DNA of 64,000 nt. Origin: Hoylesella loescheii. Its GTDB lineage: Bacteria > Bacteroidota > Bacteroidia > Bacteroidales > Bacteroidaceae. The notes below the pieces were generated by a model. It did no database searches and was not told the origin of the DNA. It saw only the letters and a list, made by a program, of their open reading frames with translations. This document shows positions 9,527 to 17,372 of the stretch, one piece after another. Location of the stretch: assembly GCA_021531755.1 (NCBI GenBank), contig JADYUK010000011.1:30587-94586 (forward strand). The letters are read 5' to 3'. The position numbers and the translations under genes are program-made. Numbering within the stretch: position 1 is the stretch's first letter; the number at the start of each line of letters is the position of its first letter.

Positions 9527-9988
9527 TTATTTGTACTGGTTAATATCGATAGCCTTTGGCTGCTGAGCCTGCTGCTTGTGCTCTGTTCCCTCATATATAT
9601 AGAGGTTGTTGAGGAGTGAGCGGCCGAGAGGGCCTTTTGGGAGCATGCCCTTCACAGCGTGACGGAGCATCTTGTCGATACCGTCCTTGCGTGTGCGGAG
9701 CTGTGCAGGAGTTGTGAAACGCTGTCCGCCTGGATAGCCAGTGTAGCGTGTGTAAACCTTGTCAGTCTCCTTCTTGCCTGTGAAGACTACCTTTGCGGCA
9801 TTGATGATGATTACGTTGTCACCACAATCTACGTGTGGAGTGAAGTTTGGCTTGTACTTTCCGCGGATGAGCTTTGCCACCTTTGATGCGAGACGTCCCA
9901 CTACCTGGTCAGTAGCGTCAACAACGACCCACTCCTTCTTGGCTGTCTCCTTGTTTGCGGAAATAGTCTTGTAACTTAAAGTGTTCAT
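9527..9988 (-). CDS. rplM: 50S ribosomal protein L13
   Basis: Early-assembly large-subunit protein. At 153 aa it shows the family blocks EWVVVDATDQVVGRLAS, GDNVIIINAAKV and the signature LRHAVKGMLPKGPLGR. It is the first gene of the rplM-rpsI-rpsB-tsf operon, with a promoter at 10136-10143 and an approximately 140-nt leader with two hairpins that could mediate autoregulation by L13. Confidence 0.98.
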   Translation of the reverse strand: MNTLSYKTISANKETAKKEWVVVDATDQVVGRLASKVAKLIRGKYKPNFTPHVDCGDNVIIINAAKVVFTGKKETDKVYTRYTGYPGGQRFTTPAQLRTRKDGIDKMLRHAVKGMLPKGPLGRSLLNNLYIYEGTEHKQQAQQPKAIDINQYK

Positions 9989-10129
9989 TTTCTCGATTAA
10001 TAATTTTACTACTAAAAAACAGTTTTTTATTCTTTGTGCGCGGATTCACTAACCACTCTGCTCGGCCAAGGGCAGAGCTATTAACACCACGACACTTGGG
10101 GGCTCTAAGTTCACCCCCAGGACATAATC
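9989..10129 (-). promoter_or_regulatory. Structured rplM leader (candidate L13 autoregulatory RNA)
   Basis: The leader from the predicted start site to rplM is about 140 nt, long for this organism. It contains two GC-rich hairpins, TGGGGG/CCCCCA (10097-10102 with 10114-10119) and CTCTGC/GCAGAG (10056-10061 with 10072-10077), and an A6/T6 hairpin near the start codon (10014-10028). Ribosomal-protein operons are commonly feedback-regulated through such leaders; function here is an inference. Confidence 0.5.
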
Positions 10130-10135
10130 GGACTG

Positions 10136-10143
10136 CAAAGGTA
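10136..10143 (-). promoter_or_regulatory. Promoter -7 element of the rplM operon
   Basis: On the minus strand this reads TACCTTTG, an exact match to the Bacteroidetes -7 consensus TAnnTTTG. No clear -33 TTG is seen; the upstream DNA is AT-rich. Predicted start about 7 nt downstream, near 10129. Confidence 0.7.
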
Positions 10144-10366
10144 TACATTTTTATATAAATAGGCTCTCTCTTGTCCTCCCTGAAGGTGTTTATTTATGAT
10201 TATTTAACGTATGATATTGTGTTTGTCAGCTTTTCCTTGTGAAGGATTGGGAAAATGTCACAGTATCTTTGGTTTGTGATGAGCTTCATGCCGTGATGTG
10301 GTCCGCCTGTGTCGTTTCAGCTGTCATTCAATCATCGGTGAGACAGGGCGCGAGAGGTGGTTTCGC

Positions 10367-10454
10367 CATAGGTACTGGATGAGGCTCCCATTGGTGCTGT
10401 ATGACGGCCTCATTGGTACTGTATGACAGGCTCATTTGTGCTGTATGACGGAGA
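10367..10454 (+). repeat. 22-bp tandem repeat, four copies (dispersed-repeat family)
   Basis: Four contiguous 22-bp units at 10367, 10389, 10411 and 10433. They share the core GGTACTG-ATGA, for example CATTGGTACTGTATGACAGG at 10411. The unit is clearly related to the repeat found as inverted pairs at 25.8 kb and 45.3 kb (CCAAAGGTACTG-ATGAG). It lies in the gene-poor 10149-10959 interval. Confidence 0.8.
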
Positions 10455-10683
10455 AGGCCTGTCCGTCCCGTTTTTCCCTACGCTGGGAAAACTTGATGAG
10501 GCATGGAACGCACTAAACGACCCCTTCGGAGAGAATATAGCGATGCTCGACAAGCCAAAGGCTCTGACGCTGACAGAGGATTTCCGCACCGTCGCACCAG
10601 AGACAGAGGATGGAGAAGTGACATATAAGAATGCTGACGTGAAGGCTCATAGCGGTTCTGGCAGTGATGCCCGGCTGCTATGA
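10423..10683 (+). CDS. Small ORF of doubtful status, 86 aa
   Basis: Unrecognised. The ATG lies inside the 22-bp repeat array, so the first ten residues are repeat-derived. From about residue 12 the composition looks protein-like (GKLDEAWNALNDPFGEN, then an acidic stretch). There is no signal peptide, no promoter and no conserved motif that I know. It may be a decayed fragment of a larger gene or chance. It is the only candidate coding segment in this 810-bp interval. Confidence 0.25.
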   Translation: MTGSFVLYDGEGLSVPFFPTLGKLDEAWNALNDPFGENIAMLDKPKALTLTEDFRTVAPETEDGEVTYKNADVKAHSGSGSDARLL

Positions 10684-10733
10684 GCTGATGTGTCGTGATT
10701 GAGTGTCTGTATGACTAATAATTAGGGGAAAAG

Positions 10734-10764
10734 TTGCACGGTATATATTATTTTCCTATCTTTG
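10734..10764 (+). promoter_or_regulatory. Promoter of the pectate lyase gene
   Basis: TTG at 10734-10736, a 20-bp spacer, then TATCTTTG at 10757-10764: an exact match to the Bacteroidetes sigma-factor promoter. The leader would be about 190 nt long, GC-rich, and starts with AAGATAGGCTGCACCTCGGC. Confidence 0.8.
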
Positions 10765-10959
10765 CATAAGATAGGCTGCACCTCGGCATGACAATCAAGC
10801 GCGGATGATTCCACCGGGCGAGCGGACGATGAGCCACTTGCCTTGCACCCCCCTCTCTCCAGCGTCAGGAGCAGAAGACCATGCCTCCCCCTCAGCCAGA
10901 AACCTGACCATCATATACACTGAAATACTATATTTTATACTAAATAACACATACATCTT

Positions 10960-13900
10960 ATGAGAAAAGTTATCAATAGAATCATGTCGGCTCTTGTGAT
11001 GGCCCTGTTCTGCTGTGCTGGCTCGACAGCGCAGACATGGAACGGAGTGACAGGATTCGCAACATGCAATGCCCTGGGCACATCAGGTGTCACAGGTGGT
11101 GGAGCAGGCGAGGTGGTCCATGTCTCCACACGTGCAGACCTCGCCCGTTATGCCTCAAGCCCCCAGCCCTATGTCATCATCATAGACAAGGACATAACCG
11201 GCGGAGGCATGAACGACCTCCAGGACGAGCTCTCCATCAACTCAGACAAGACCATCATCGGCGCTGGGGGAGGCAAAGCCCTCAACGGCGTGGCGCTAAT
11301 CGCAAGCGGAAAGCATAACATCATCATCCGCAATATCAGTCTGACACGCGGGCGCATAGACGGTGTGGCCTTCCACGGCTGCCACCATGTATGGATTGAC
11401 CATTGTGACTTCTCCAACTCATACGACGGACTGCTTGATATCACCAACGGCTCAGACTTCTTCACTGTATCGTGGGTGAAGCTCCACGACCATAACAAGG
11501 TGAGCATAACAAACTCAGGCACATGCCACTATGATGACTATAACAAGGAGCGTGTCACATTCGCCCACTGTATGTTCAAGGACAATGTGCAGCGCAATCC
11601 CCGCATAGGCTACGGCAAGATGCATATCTACAACAGCTACTGGGAGAATATCAGCTCGTACTGCATAGGGTTCCACTCACAGGCACAGGTGCTGTCAGAG
11701 AATAACCACTTCTCTGCCTCTGCCAACAAGCCGTTCTGTAACCAGTATACTGACAAGCTTCCTTATTGCGGATATCTCACGGACAAGGGCTCATACTTCG
11801 CCAAGGGAGACCCGGGACGCTCAGACAATTACCCATTCACAGATATCACCTACACCCCTCTCGACTATTATGACTATAGCTTCGACCTTGACTCCACAGA
11901 GGATGTCGTCAAGAACACGCCTACAGGCATAGGCCCCAGAGAGGGTCTGCAGTATGAGCCAATCCTCAATCCTGGCAACGGAGCGATAGACATACCACTC
12001 TCGCAGCGTCTCTCATGGGGCATTGTCGACGGTGCCACATCCACCAGGATGTATATCGGCACATCGCCCGACGACTTGCAGCAGACACAGCCAGAGGCTG
12101 TCACCATGAAGCCCTCCACACGCTACTACTGGCGGGTGGCGGCTGTCGTTGACGGCAAAGACCACTGGTCGCCCATATATACCTTCGTCACAGCGGCAGA
12201 GAAAGCCACCAAGCCATACCCTGTCGTCGACACCATGCAGCCATGGCTGCGCTATCCATCCTCAGGCACACAGTTCTGCACAGACATGCCGCTGAGCTGG
12301 GCGACAGCAGCTGATGCGGCGAGATATAAGGTCTATCTGTCGACAGACGAGGCTTCTCTCGACAACAACCTTATAGGAGAGACAACCGGGCTCTCCATAA
12401 TTCCCGGCTCATTGACCACAGGCACAAAATATTTCTGGCGTGTCGATGTCGTCAGGAGCGACGGCAGCATTGTCCGGGGCGATACATGGTCGTTCGCATC
12501 ACCAGTGAAGAAGTGGATTGCGGGGAAGAATGAGACAGAGGACATGTTCCTCTCAGGCATAGCATTCCGGGAGATTAACTCAGCCGCCTCAAGAAGATAC
12601 CTCGTCGTAGGAGATCAGGGACCGGGAGCCATCTGTGGCGTATGGGGCGGCGAAGAGGGGCGCTATGCCATAGAGACAGCTGTCTTCAACCAGAAGCTTG
12701 GTCCTAACTACGTCGGCGTGGCTGTCAACGGGAAGCTCATCGACGCATGGCTTACAACCGACGAGAATGACAACCTCGGCATCAGGAAGACACGCAACAC
12801 CGTCATGCTGAAGCCCGGTGATGACATACGCATAGACTTCGTGGCGGGACTCGTGGATGGGAACACTAACCAGAGCCGTTCACGCATAGACTATGTCAAT
12901 ATCGTAGCCGCGGCAGGAGAGACAGTCGATGTCACACGTCCTGAGGGTATACACCACGCTCCCGTGTCCACTCCAGGATATGATTGCGAGTACCTGCTCC
13001 TGCGCAATGTCGTCTTCACCGACTCGCTCGCCACAGTCGGGGCGAAGGGCGAGACCCAGGTGAAGGACAAGTACTGCTCGTGGATATCGAAGACAGCTGA
13101 AGGCTATACACTCTATGTCAAGCAGACATCCATCGTCAAGCTCGTCTACAGGGATGAGGCAGGCACGGAGACAGAGGTGGAAATCAATATCGACAAGGCC
13201 GCCAACAACGAGGTCGAGGCGCCAGCTACGGCATCCGGCGGCACGCTCTACGCCATACGTCTCTACAAGAACCAGCCTGTCAAGACCGTCTACTACAAGC
13301 CCGTGGCAGCGGCAGGTAAGGACTGTGAGCTCATATGGTCGCCCGATGTCGTCTTCCTTGACAGCAAGGGCGTCAAGGGCAATGCCGGCAAGGTGCAGAT
13401 GCGCGACGGGTATGACGAGTGGATGAAATATCACAACCCGTCGGCCAACGAGGTGCAGGCGAAGAACAATGTGATGGCTTTCATTGACCCTGCCACAGAC
13501 AAGGAGTCGTCAGGCTTCAAGCCTAAGGGAGCCGATGGCAGTGAATACTCGTATGTCGTCGGCACAGAGAAACACATGACATACTGCCTGCAGGGCTGCA
13601 GCCGCGTCAAGTTCTACTATACAGGCACAGGCGGCGCAGCGAAGAGTGTCCTGCTGACTGTCGTCAACCTTGATACCGGCGAGGAGCATGTCTTCGAGGG
13701 CGAGCCGGCACCAGGCAAGAATGTCGTCTCCAATGTCACTGAGACAACCCTCGACGCTTCATGTCGCTATGCCGTCCGTATATCAGGCACGACAGGCGAT
13801 ATGCTCATATACGCTGTCAAACTGTGGCCGGGCGATGGCACAGAGACAGCCATAGAGAGCGTGGAGAATGGTGATGGGAATGCTGAGGGCGCATATTACA

Positions 13901-13977
13901 ATGCGGCAGGACAGCGTGTCGGGCAATCAGCACGTGGCCTCCTGATACACAACGGGCAGAAGACCATAGGCAGATGA
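10960..13977 (+). CDS. Secreted multidomain pectate lyase (PL1-like)
   Basis: Beta-elimination of polygalacturonate outside the cell. Residues 1-24 are a signal peptide. A PL1-type beta-helix spans about 30-320, with WIDHCDFSNSYDGLLDIT, FFTVSWVKLHDHNK and RNPRIGYGKMHIYNSYW; the arginine of RNPRIGYG occupies the catalytic-base position of the family. Two fibronectin-III-like modules follow (about 330-415 and 425-515), then a carbohydrate-binding-like beta module (520-655) and two beta-rich units of unknown role that each begin near a G-x-DCE-L motif (660-780 and 785-960). The tail (YYNAAGQRVGQ ... RGLLIHNGQK) is the short Prevotella-type C-terminal sorting motif, suggesting type IX export. It stands alone behind its own promoter. 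Confidence 0.88.
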   Translation: MRKVINRIMSALVMALFCCAGSTAQTWNGVTGFATCNALGTSGVTGGGAGEVVHVSTRADLARYASSPQPYVIIIDKDITGGGMNDLQDELSINSDKTIIGAGGGKALNGVALIASGKHNIIIRNISLTRGRIDGVAFHGCHHVWIDHCDFSNSYDGLLDITNGSDFFTVSWVKLHDHNKVSITNSGTCHYDDYNKERVTFAHCMFKDNVQRNPRIGYGKMHIYNSYWENISSYCIGFHSQAQVLSENNHFSASANKPFCNQYTDKLPYCGYLTDKGSYFAKGDPGRSDNYPFTDITYTPLDYYDYSFDLDSTEDVVKNTPTGIGPREGLQYEPILNPGNGAIDIPLSQRLSWGIVDGATSTRMYIGTSPDDLQQTQPEAVTMKPSTRYYWRVAAVVDGKDHWSPIYTFVTAAEKATKPYPVVDTMQPWLRYPSSGTQFCTDMPLSWATAADAARYKVYLSTDEASLDNNLIGETTGLSIIPGSLTTGTKYFWRVDVVRSDGSIVRGDTWSFASPVKKWIAGKNETEDMFLSGIAFREINSAASRRYLVVGDQGPGAICGVWGGEEGRYAIETAVFNQKLGPNYVGVAVNGKLIDAWLTTDENDNLGIRKTRNTVMLKPGDDIRIDFVAGLVDGNTNQSRSRIDYVNIVAAAGETVDVTRPEGIHHAPVSTPGYDCEYLLLRNVVFTDSLATVGAKGETQVKDKYCSWISKTAEGYTLYVKQTSIVKLVYRDEAGTETEVEINIDKAANNEVEAPATASGGTLYAIRLYKNQPVKTVYYKPVAAAGKDCELIWSPDVVFLDSKGVKGNAGKVQMRDGYDEWMKYHNPSANEVQAKNNVMAFIDPATDKESSGFKPKGADGSEYSYVVGTEKHMTYCLQGCSRVKFYYTGTGGAAKSVLLTVVNLDTGEEHVFEGEPAPGKNVVSNVTETTLDASCRYAVRISGTTGDMLIYAVKLWPGDGTETAIESVENGDGNAEGAYYNAAGQRVGQSARGLLIHNGQKTIGR

Positions 13978-13984
13978 CAGACCA

Positions 13985-14070
13985 ATGGCCACATCCCTTG
14001 CAGATATCCCCTTTGCTGGCATCCCCCATGGCCACATCCCTTGCAGACATCCCTTGCATGCATCCCCATG
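13985..14070 (+). repeat. Imperfect tandem repeat after the pectate lyase gene
   Basis: The 20-mer ATGGCCACATCCCTTGCAGA occurs exactly at 13985-14004 and 14028-14047, offset 43 bp. Degenerate copies (CCCTTTGCTGGCATCCC, CCCTTGCATGCATCCC) alternate between them, giving an underlying period of 21-22 bp. Confidence 0.7.
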
Positions 14071-14121
14071 CCCAAGGCTCGCTTGCCTCCGTCTGGGGGC
14101 ACCGCACCCCCAGTGGGCATG
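14067..14121. terminator. Nested GC-rich hairpin after the pectate lyase gene
   Basis: Outer stem CATGCCCA (14067-14074) pairs with TGGGCATG (14114-14121); inside it CTGGGGG (14093-14099) pairs with CCCCCAG (14107-14113). No T tract follows, so it may stall or stabilise mRNA more than terminate. Confidence 0.4.
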
Positions 14122-14240
14122 CGGGGCGAGGGGGACTGTGTGGGGTGGATATCCCCGCAAGACAATAGTCGAGGGCAAGCGGGCCAGCAGCAGCGCCTGA
14201 TGGACATAGACCGTCTGGAAGAATTTCACGGATAGCATAG

Positions 14241-14303
14241 TCAGGGGCGACGGAGAAGCATATCAGGACAGTAAGTCCATAGTGCCGAATCCGTCGCCCC
14301 TGA
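14241..14303. terminator. 14-bp perfect inverted repeat before the hybrid regulator
   Basis: TCAGGGGCGACGGA (14241-14254) is exactly complementary to TCCGTCGCCCCTGA (14290-14303), with a 35-nt loop. There is no T tract directly after it on the plus strand. It lies just upstream of the promoter at 14337. Confidence 0.4.
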
Positions 14304-14336
14304 TGCTGTGCATACGAAAAAAAACTGCGTCTTCTC

Positions 14337-14367
14337 TTGCTTTTCCCAATAATAATCGTTATATTTG
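14337..14367 (+). promoter_or_regulatory. Promoter of the hybrid regulator gene
   Basis: TTG at 14337-14339, 20-bp spacer, TATATTTG at 14360-14367, an exact Bacteroidetes-type match. The leader to the ATG at 14436 is about 60 nt. Confidence 0.75.
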
Positions 14368-14435
14368 CAGTCGGCAAGTTTTTTTACTTGTCAACCAGTT
14401 AACTCATCAACCTGTCATCTTGTCGACCTAATTAT

Positions 14436-16859
14436 ATGATTGGCTCCATGTTTATCACCCGACTATATACGCTGTTCCATATGCCTTTCCTCATTCTGTC
14501 CATGCTGTGCAGGCGTGCTTCAGGCTTTCTGCATGCCAGAGGCTCTGCCATTGGCAGCAGCCGTCAGCGCCAGATATTGGCAGGCAAGATTCCCTTCTCC
14601 TTCCCGCATGGCATGGATGTAAGCCGCAGTGGGGAGACATACCTTGCCGCACTGCTGTCAATAGCCATGCCCGCCGTCCTTCTCCTCACAGGATGTGGCA
14701 GCGGGGAGCAGCGTCGTGTCATAGGCATCGCCCAGTCATCGGACGACGGATGGAGACGCAAGGCAAACAGGGAGATGCTGACAGGCCAGTACCTCTATGA
14801 CGGACTGAAGGTGGATATCGTGACGGCAGACGTTGACAGCAAGAAACAGCTTCAGCAGGTCAACGACTTGATATCGCAGGACATAGATATCCTCGTCGTG
14901 GCCCCCTGTGATACCTTCACCATAGCTCCAGCCTTAGAGAAGGCGGCAGGAAAGGGGATTCCGGTGATACTCTATGACAGCAAGGCTGTCTCAGACAAGT
15001 ACACAGCATACATAGGAGCAGACAATAAAGATATCGGGCGTGCCATGGGCCAGTATATCGCATCTGTGCTTCATGGACGTGGCAAAGTGGTAGAGATAAC
15101 AGGCAACATGAAGACATCGCCCGCCATGGAACGCCACAGGGGATTCACTGACGAGATAAAGAAATATGCGGATATAGAGGTGGTGACAATAAAAGGCGAC
15201 TGGTTCAAGGACCGTGCTGGAGAACTCATGGGAGAATATCTTGACAGTGGAGGCACAGCGGACATCGTCTTCGGACACAATGACGCTGAGGCCCATGGAG
15301 CATACCTCGCGGCAGAGAAGCGGGGGAAGGCCCATGAAATCATGTTCGTCGGTGTGGACGGGCTTCCAGGCTCGGGCGAGGGAATAGAGCTTGTGCGCAA
15401 AGGCATTCTCGCCGCCTCATACATCTATCCCACCAAAGGAGAGAGCGTCATAGAGCTCGCCATGAGAGTGCTCGACGGGAAAGAGTTCAAACGGGACAAT
15501 ATCCTGCAGTCTGCCATGGTCACAAAGGAAAATGCCGAGATAGTATGGATGCAGGAGATAGAGCTCGAGAAGAAGTATGCCTATCTTGAGGATGTGCACA
15601 AGAAGACAGCTAACTACTCCAAGCTGTACAAGAACCAGCTCACGCTCAACATGCTCTTCGCCGCGGCAATAATCCTGCTCCTGATTCTCATGGCCTTCAT
15701 CTTCAAGGCCAACAAGCTGAAAGACGCGCTCAACCAGAGGATAAAGGAGATGGCAGACTATCGCCTGAAGTTCTTCACCAATATCAGCCATCAGCTGAAG
15801 ACACCTATCACTCTTATCACAGGCCCTCTCTTCGAGCTGGAGAAAAGCTCAGGCATCAGAGGGAAGGACCGTGAGATGCTCGAGATGACCATGCGCAATG
15901 TCAGCATCCTGGAAAGGCTCGTTAATGATATCCTCGGGTATAAGGAGCAGGGCGAGAGGCAGCCTATGCCTGATTTCATCGACACCGAGGAGACTGTCAC
16001 CCCTGACGACTGCATACGCCAGCACAAGATAGAGCAGATTGTCGAGAATGACAGCACAGGCAAGAATCTGCCGTCAGTGCTCGTGGTGGATGACAATGCT
16101 GATGTGAGGAAATATCTCCGCATGATTCTCAGTGAGAGATATCACGTCATGGAGGCTACCGACGGCAAGAGCGGCCTCACGCTCGCCTTGGAGAATGTCC
16201 CCGACATCGTCGTCAGCGATGTCATGATGCCCGTTATGGACGGGCTGGAGTTCTGCAAGAGGCTGAAGACAGACACAGCGACATGCCATATACCCGTAAT
16301 ACTCCTCACAGCGCGTAATCTCAACTCCCAGCGCATAGAGGGATACGAGAATGGTGCCGATGCCTACATAACGAAACCATTCAACGGAGAGCTGCTGAAG
16401 TCGAGGATGGACAATCTACTCAGAAGCCGGTCGAGGCTGAAGGACCTGTTCGGACAACCCTATATGACAGCGGCAGACAGTGTGACGCGCCCTGCCACAA
16501 CCCCTGAAGCGTCTGAGATAACATCCCGCGACAAGGAGTTCCTCGACAATCTCCGCACAGCCATACAGGAGAATATGTCCAATCCGAAGCTGAGAGTGGA
16601 GGACCTTAGCGACAAGGTAGGGCTTAGCCGTGTACAGATGTACCGCAAGATAAAGGCCATAACCGGCCTCTCCACGGTCGAGTTGTTACGTACGGCGCGT
16701 CTGGAACGCTCGAAAGTCCTGCTCCTGACAACAGACAAGACCATAGCACAGGTGGCCTTCGCTGTGGGATTCTCAACACCTTCTTACTTCACCACATGCT
16801 TCAAGCAGGAGTATGACATGTATCCGACAGATTACAGGGAGCGGCATACATCCCCGTGA
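14436..16859 (+). CDS. Hybrid two-component-type regulator with sugar-binding sensor, lacking the HATPase domain
   Basis: Probable local regulator of the susC-susD operon. In order: N-terminal hydrophobic segment (about 68-87, with LTGC); periplasmic-binding-protein fold like LacI/ribose-binding proteins (92-380; VIGIAQSSDDGWRRKANRE, VAPCDTFTIAPALEKAAGKG, GHNDAEAHGAYLAAEKRGK); membrane helix (402-424); HisKA-like dimerisation helices with His452 in NISHQLKTPITLI; receiver domain (547-660) with phospho-acceptor Asp595 in VVSDVMMPVMDG; AraC-type DNA-binding domain (695-800). Family members with this layout carry a HATPase domain of about 110 residues or more between HisKA and receiver. Here only about 45 residues separate them, and no N, G1 or G2 box is visible. 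A fructose-binding regulator of this layout controls the levan locus of B. thetaiotaomicron. An alternative start is Met60 (14613). Confidence 0.88.
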   Translation: MIGSMFITRLYTLFHMPFLILSMLCRRASGFLHARGSAIGSSRQRQILAGKIPFSFPHGMDVSRSGETYLAALLSIAMPAVLLLTGCGSGEQRRVIGIAQSSDDGWRRKANREMLTGQYLYDGLKVDIVTADVDSKKQLQQVNDLISQDIDILVVAPCDTFTIAPALEKAAGKGIPVILYDSKAVSDKYTAYIGADNKDIGRAMGQYIASVLHGRGKVVEITGNMKTSPAMERHRGFTDEIKKYADIEVVTIKGDWFKDRAGELMGEYLDSGGTADIVFGHNDAEAHGAYLAAEKRGKAHEIMFVGVDGLPGSGEGIELVRKGILAASYIYPTKGESVIELAMRVLDGKEFKRDNILQSAMVTKENAEIVWMQEIELEKKYAYLEDVHKKTANYSKLYKNQLTLNMLFAAAIILLLILMAFIFKANKLKDALNQRIKEMADYRLKFFTNISHQLKTPITLITGPLFELEKSSGIRGKDREMLEMTMRNVSILERLVNDILGYKEQGERQPMPDFIDTEETVTPDDCIRQHKIEQIVENDSTGKNLPSVLVVDDNADVRKYLRMILSERYHVMEATDGKSGLTLALENVPDIVVSDVMMPVMDGLEFCKRLKTDTATCHIPVILLTARNLNSQRIEGYENGADAYITKPFNGELLKSRMDNLLRSRSRLKDLFGQPYMTAADSVTRPATTPEASEITSRDKEFLDNLRTAIQENMSNPKLRVEDLSDKVGLSRVQMYRKIKAITGLSTVELLRTARLERSKVLLLTTDKTIAQVAFAVGFSTPSYFTTCFKQEYDMYPTDYRERHTSP

Positions 16860-16910
16860 ATAATCCCTCCCGCTCTCGCTTTTCTCACCCCTGCCCTTTC
16901 CCCCTATCAT

Positions 16911-17001
16911 AAGAGGAGCACTCTCCCCATTCAGAGTCTCATGCAGCTTGTTCTGTCATATGAGAGAGACTCGGATGAAGAGAGTGCTTCTCTTGTATTT
17001 T
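16911..17001 (+). terminator. Long imperfect hairpin after the regulator gene
   Basis: AAGAGGAGCACTCTC (from 16911) pairs with GAGAGTGCTTCTCTT (to 16994), and the inner GAGTCTCAT pairs with ATGAGAGAGACTC. The sequence TGTATTTTATAT follows. It is 50 bp past the regulator stop. Confidence 0.55.
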
Positions 17002-17119
17002 ATATAAAGGTATGACTGATTCAATACACCTTTTTTGACAAAATACTCAACAATTCTTTCATGCAACATATTTTTTAGTCTCAGTAACATATTTGATAGT
17101 ATCTGTTATGGTTTTGTGC

Positions 17120-17127
17120 TAAGTTTG
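17120..17127 (+). promoter_or_regulatory. Probable promoter -7 element of the susC operon
   Basis: TAAGTTTG matches TAnnTTTG. A TTTG at 17092-17095 lies 24 bp upstream, longer than the usual 19-21 bp spacing, which would fit an activator-dependent promoter. The leader to susC is about 240 nt. Confidence 0.5.
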
Positions 17128-17372
17128 CAACGTTGAAAAGCACGTGCTCCGCATCATAAGCGCCACCTCCGCCCCGCTTCACACAGCCTGACTGACGGCA
17201 GCCTGCACACCTCGGGGCTACGGAGGAAAGGACAGCGGACCTCTCAAGAAAAACGTCCTGGACAGGCTTCAGGAAAGGCGGAGATAACCGCACCCTGTGC
17301 CGCTGGCAGGACAAAGATGCATGAAAGAGACTATATACTACAAACATAATCATGAACAAAACCTAAGACACA

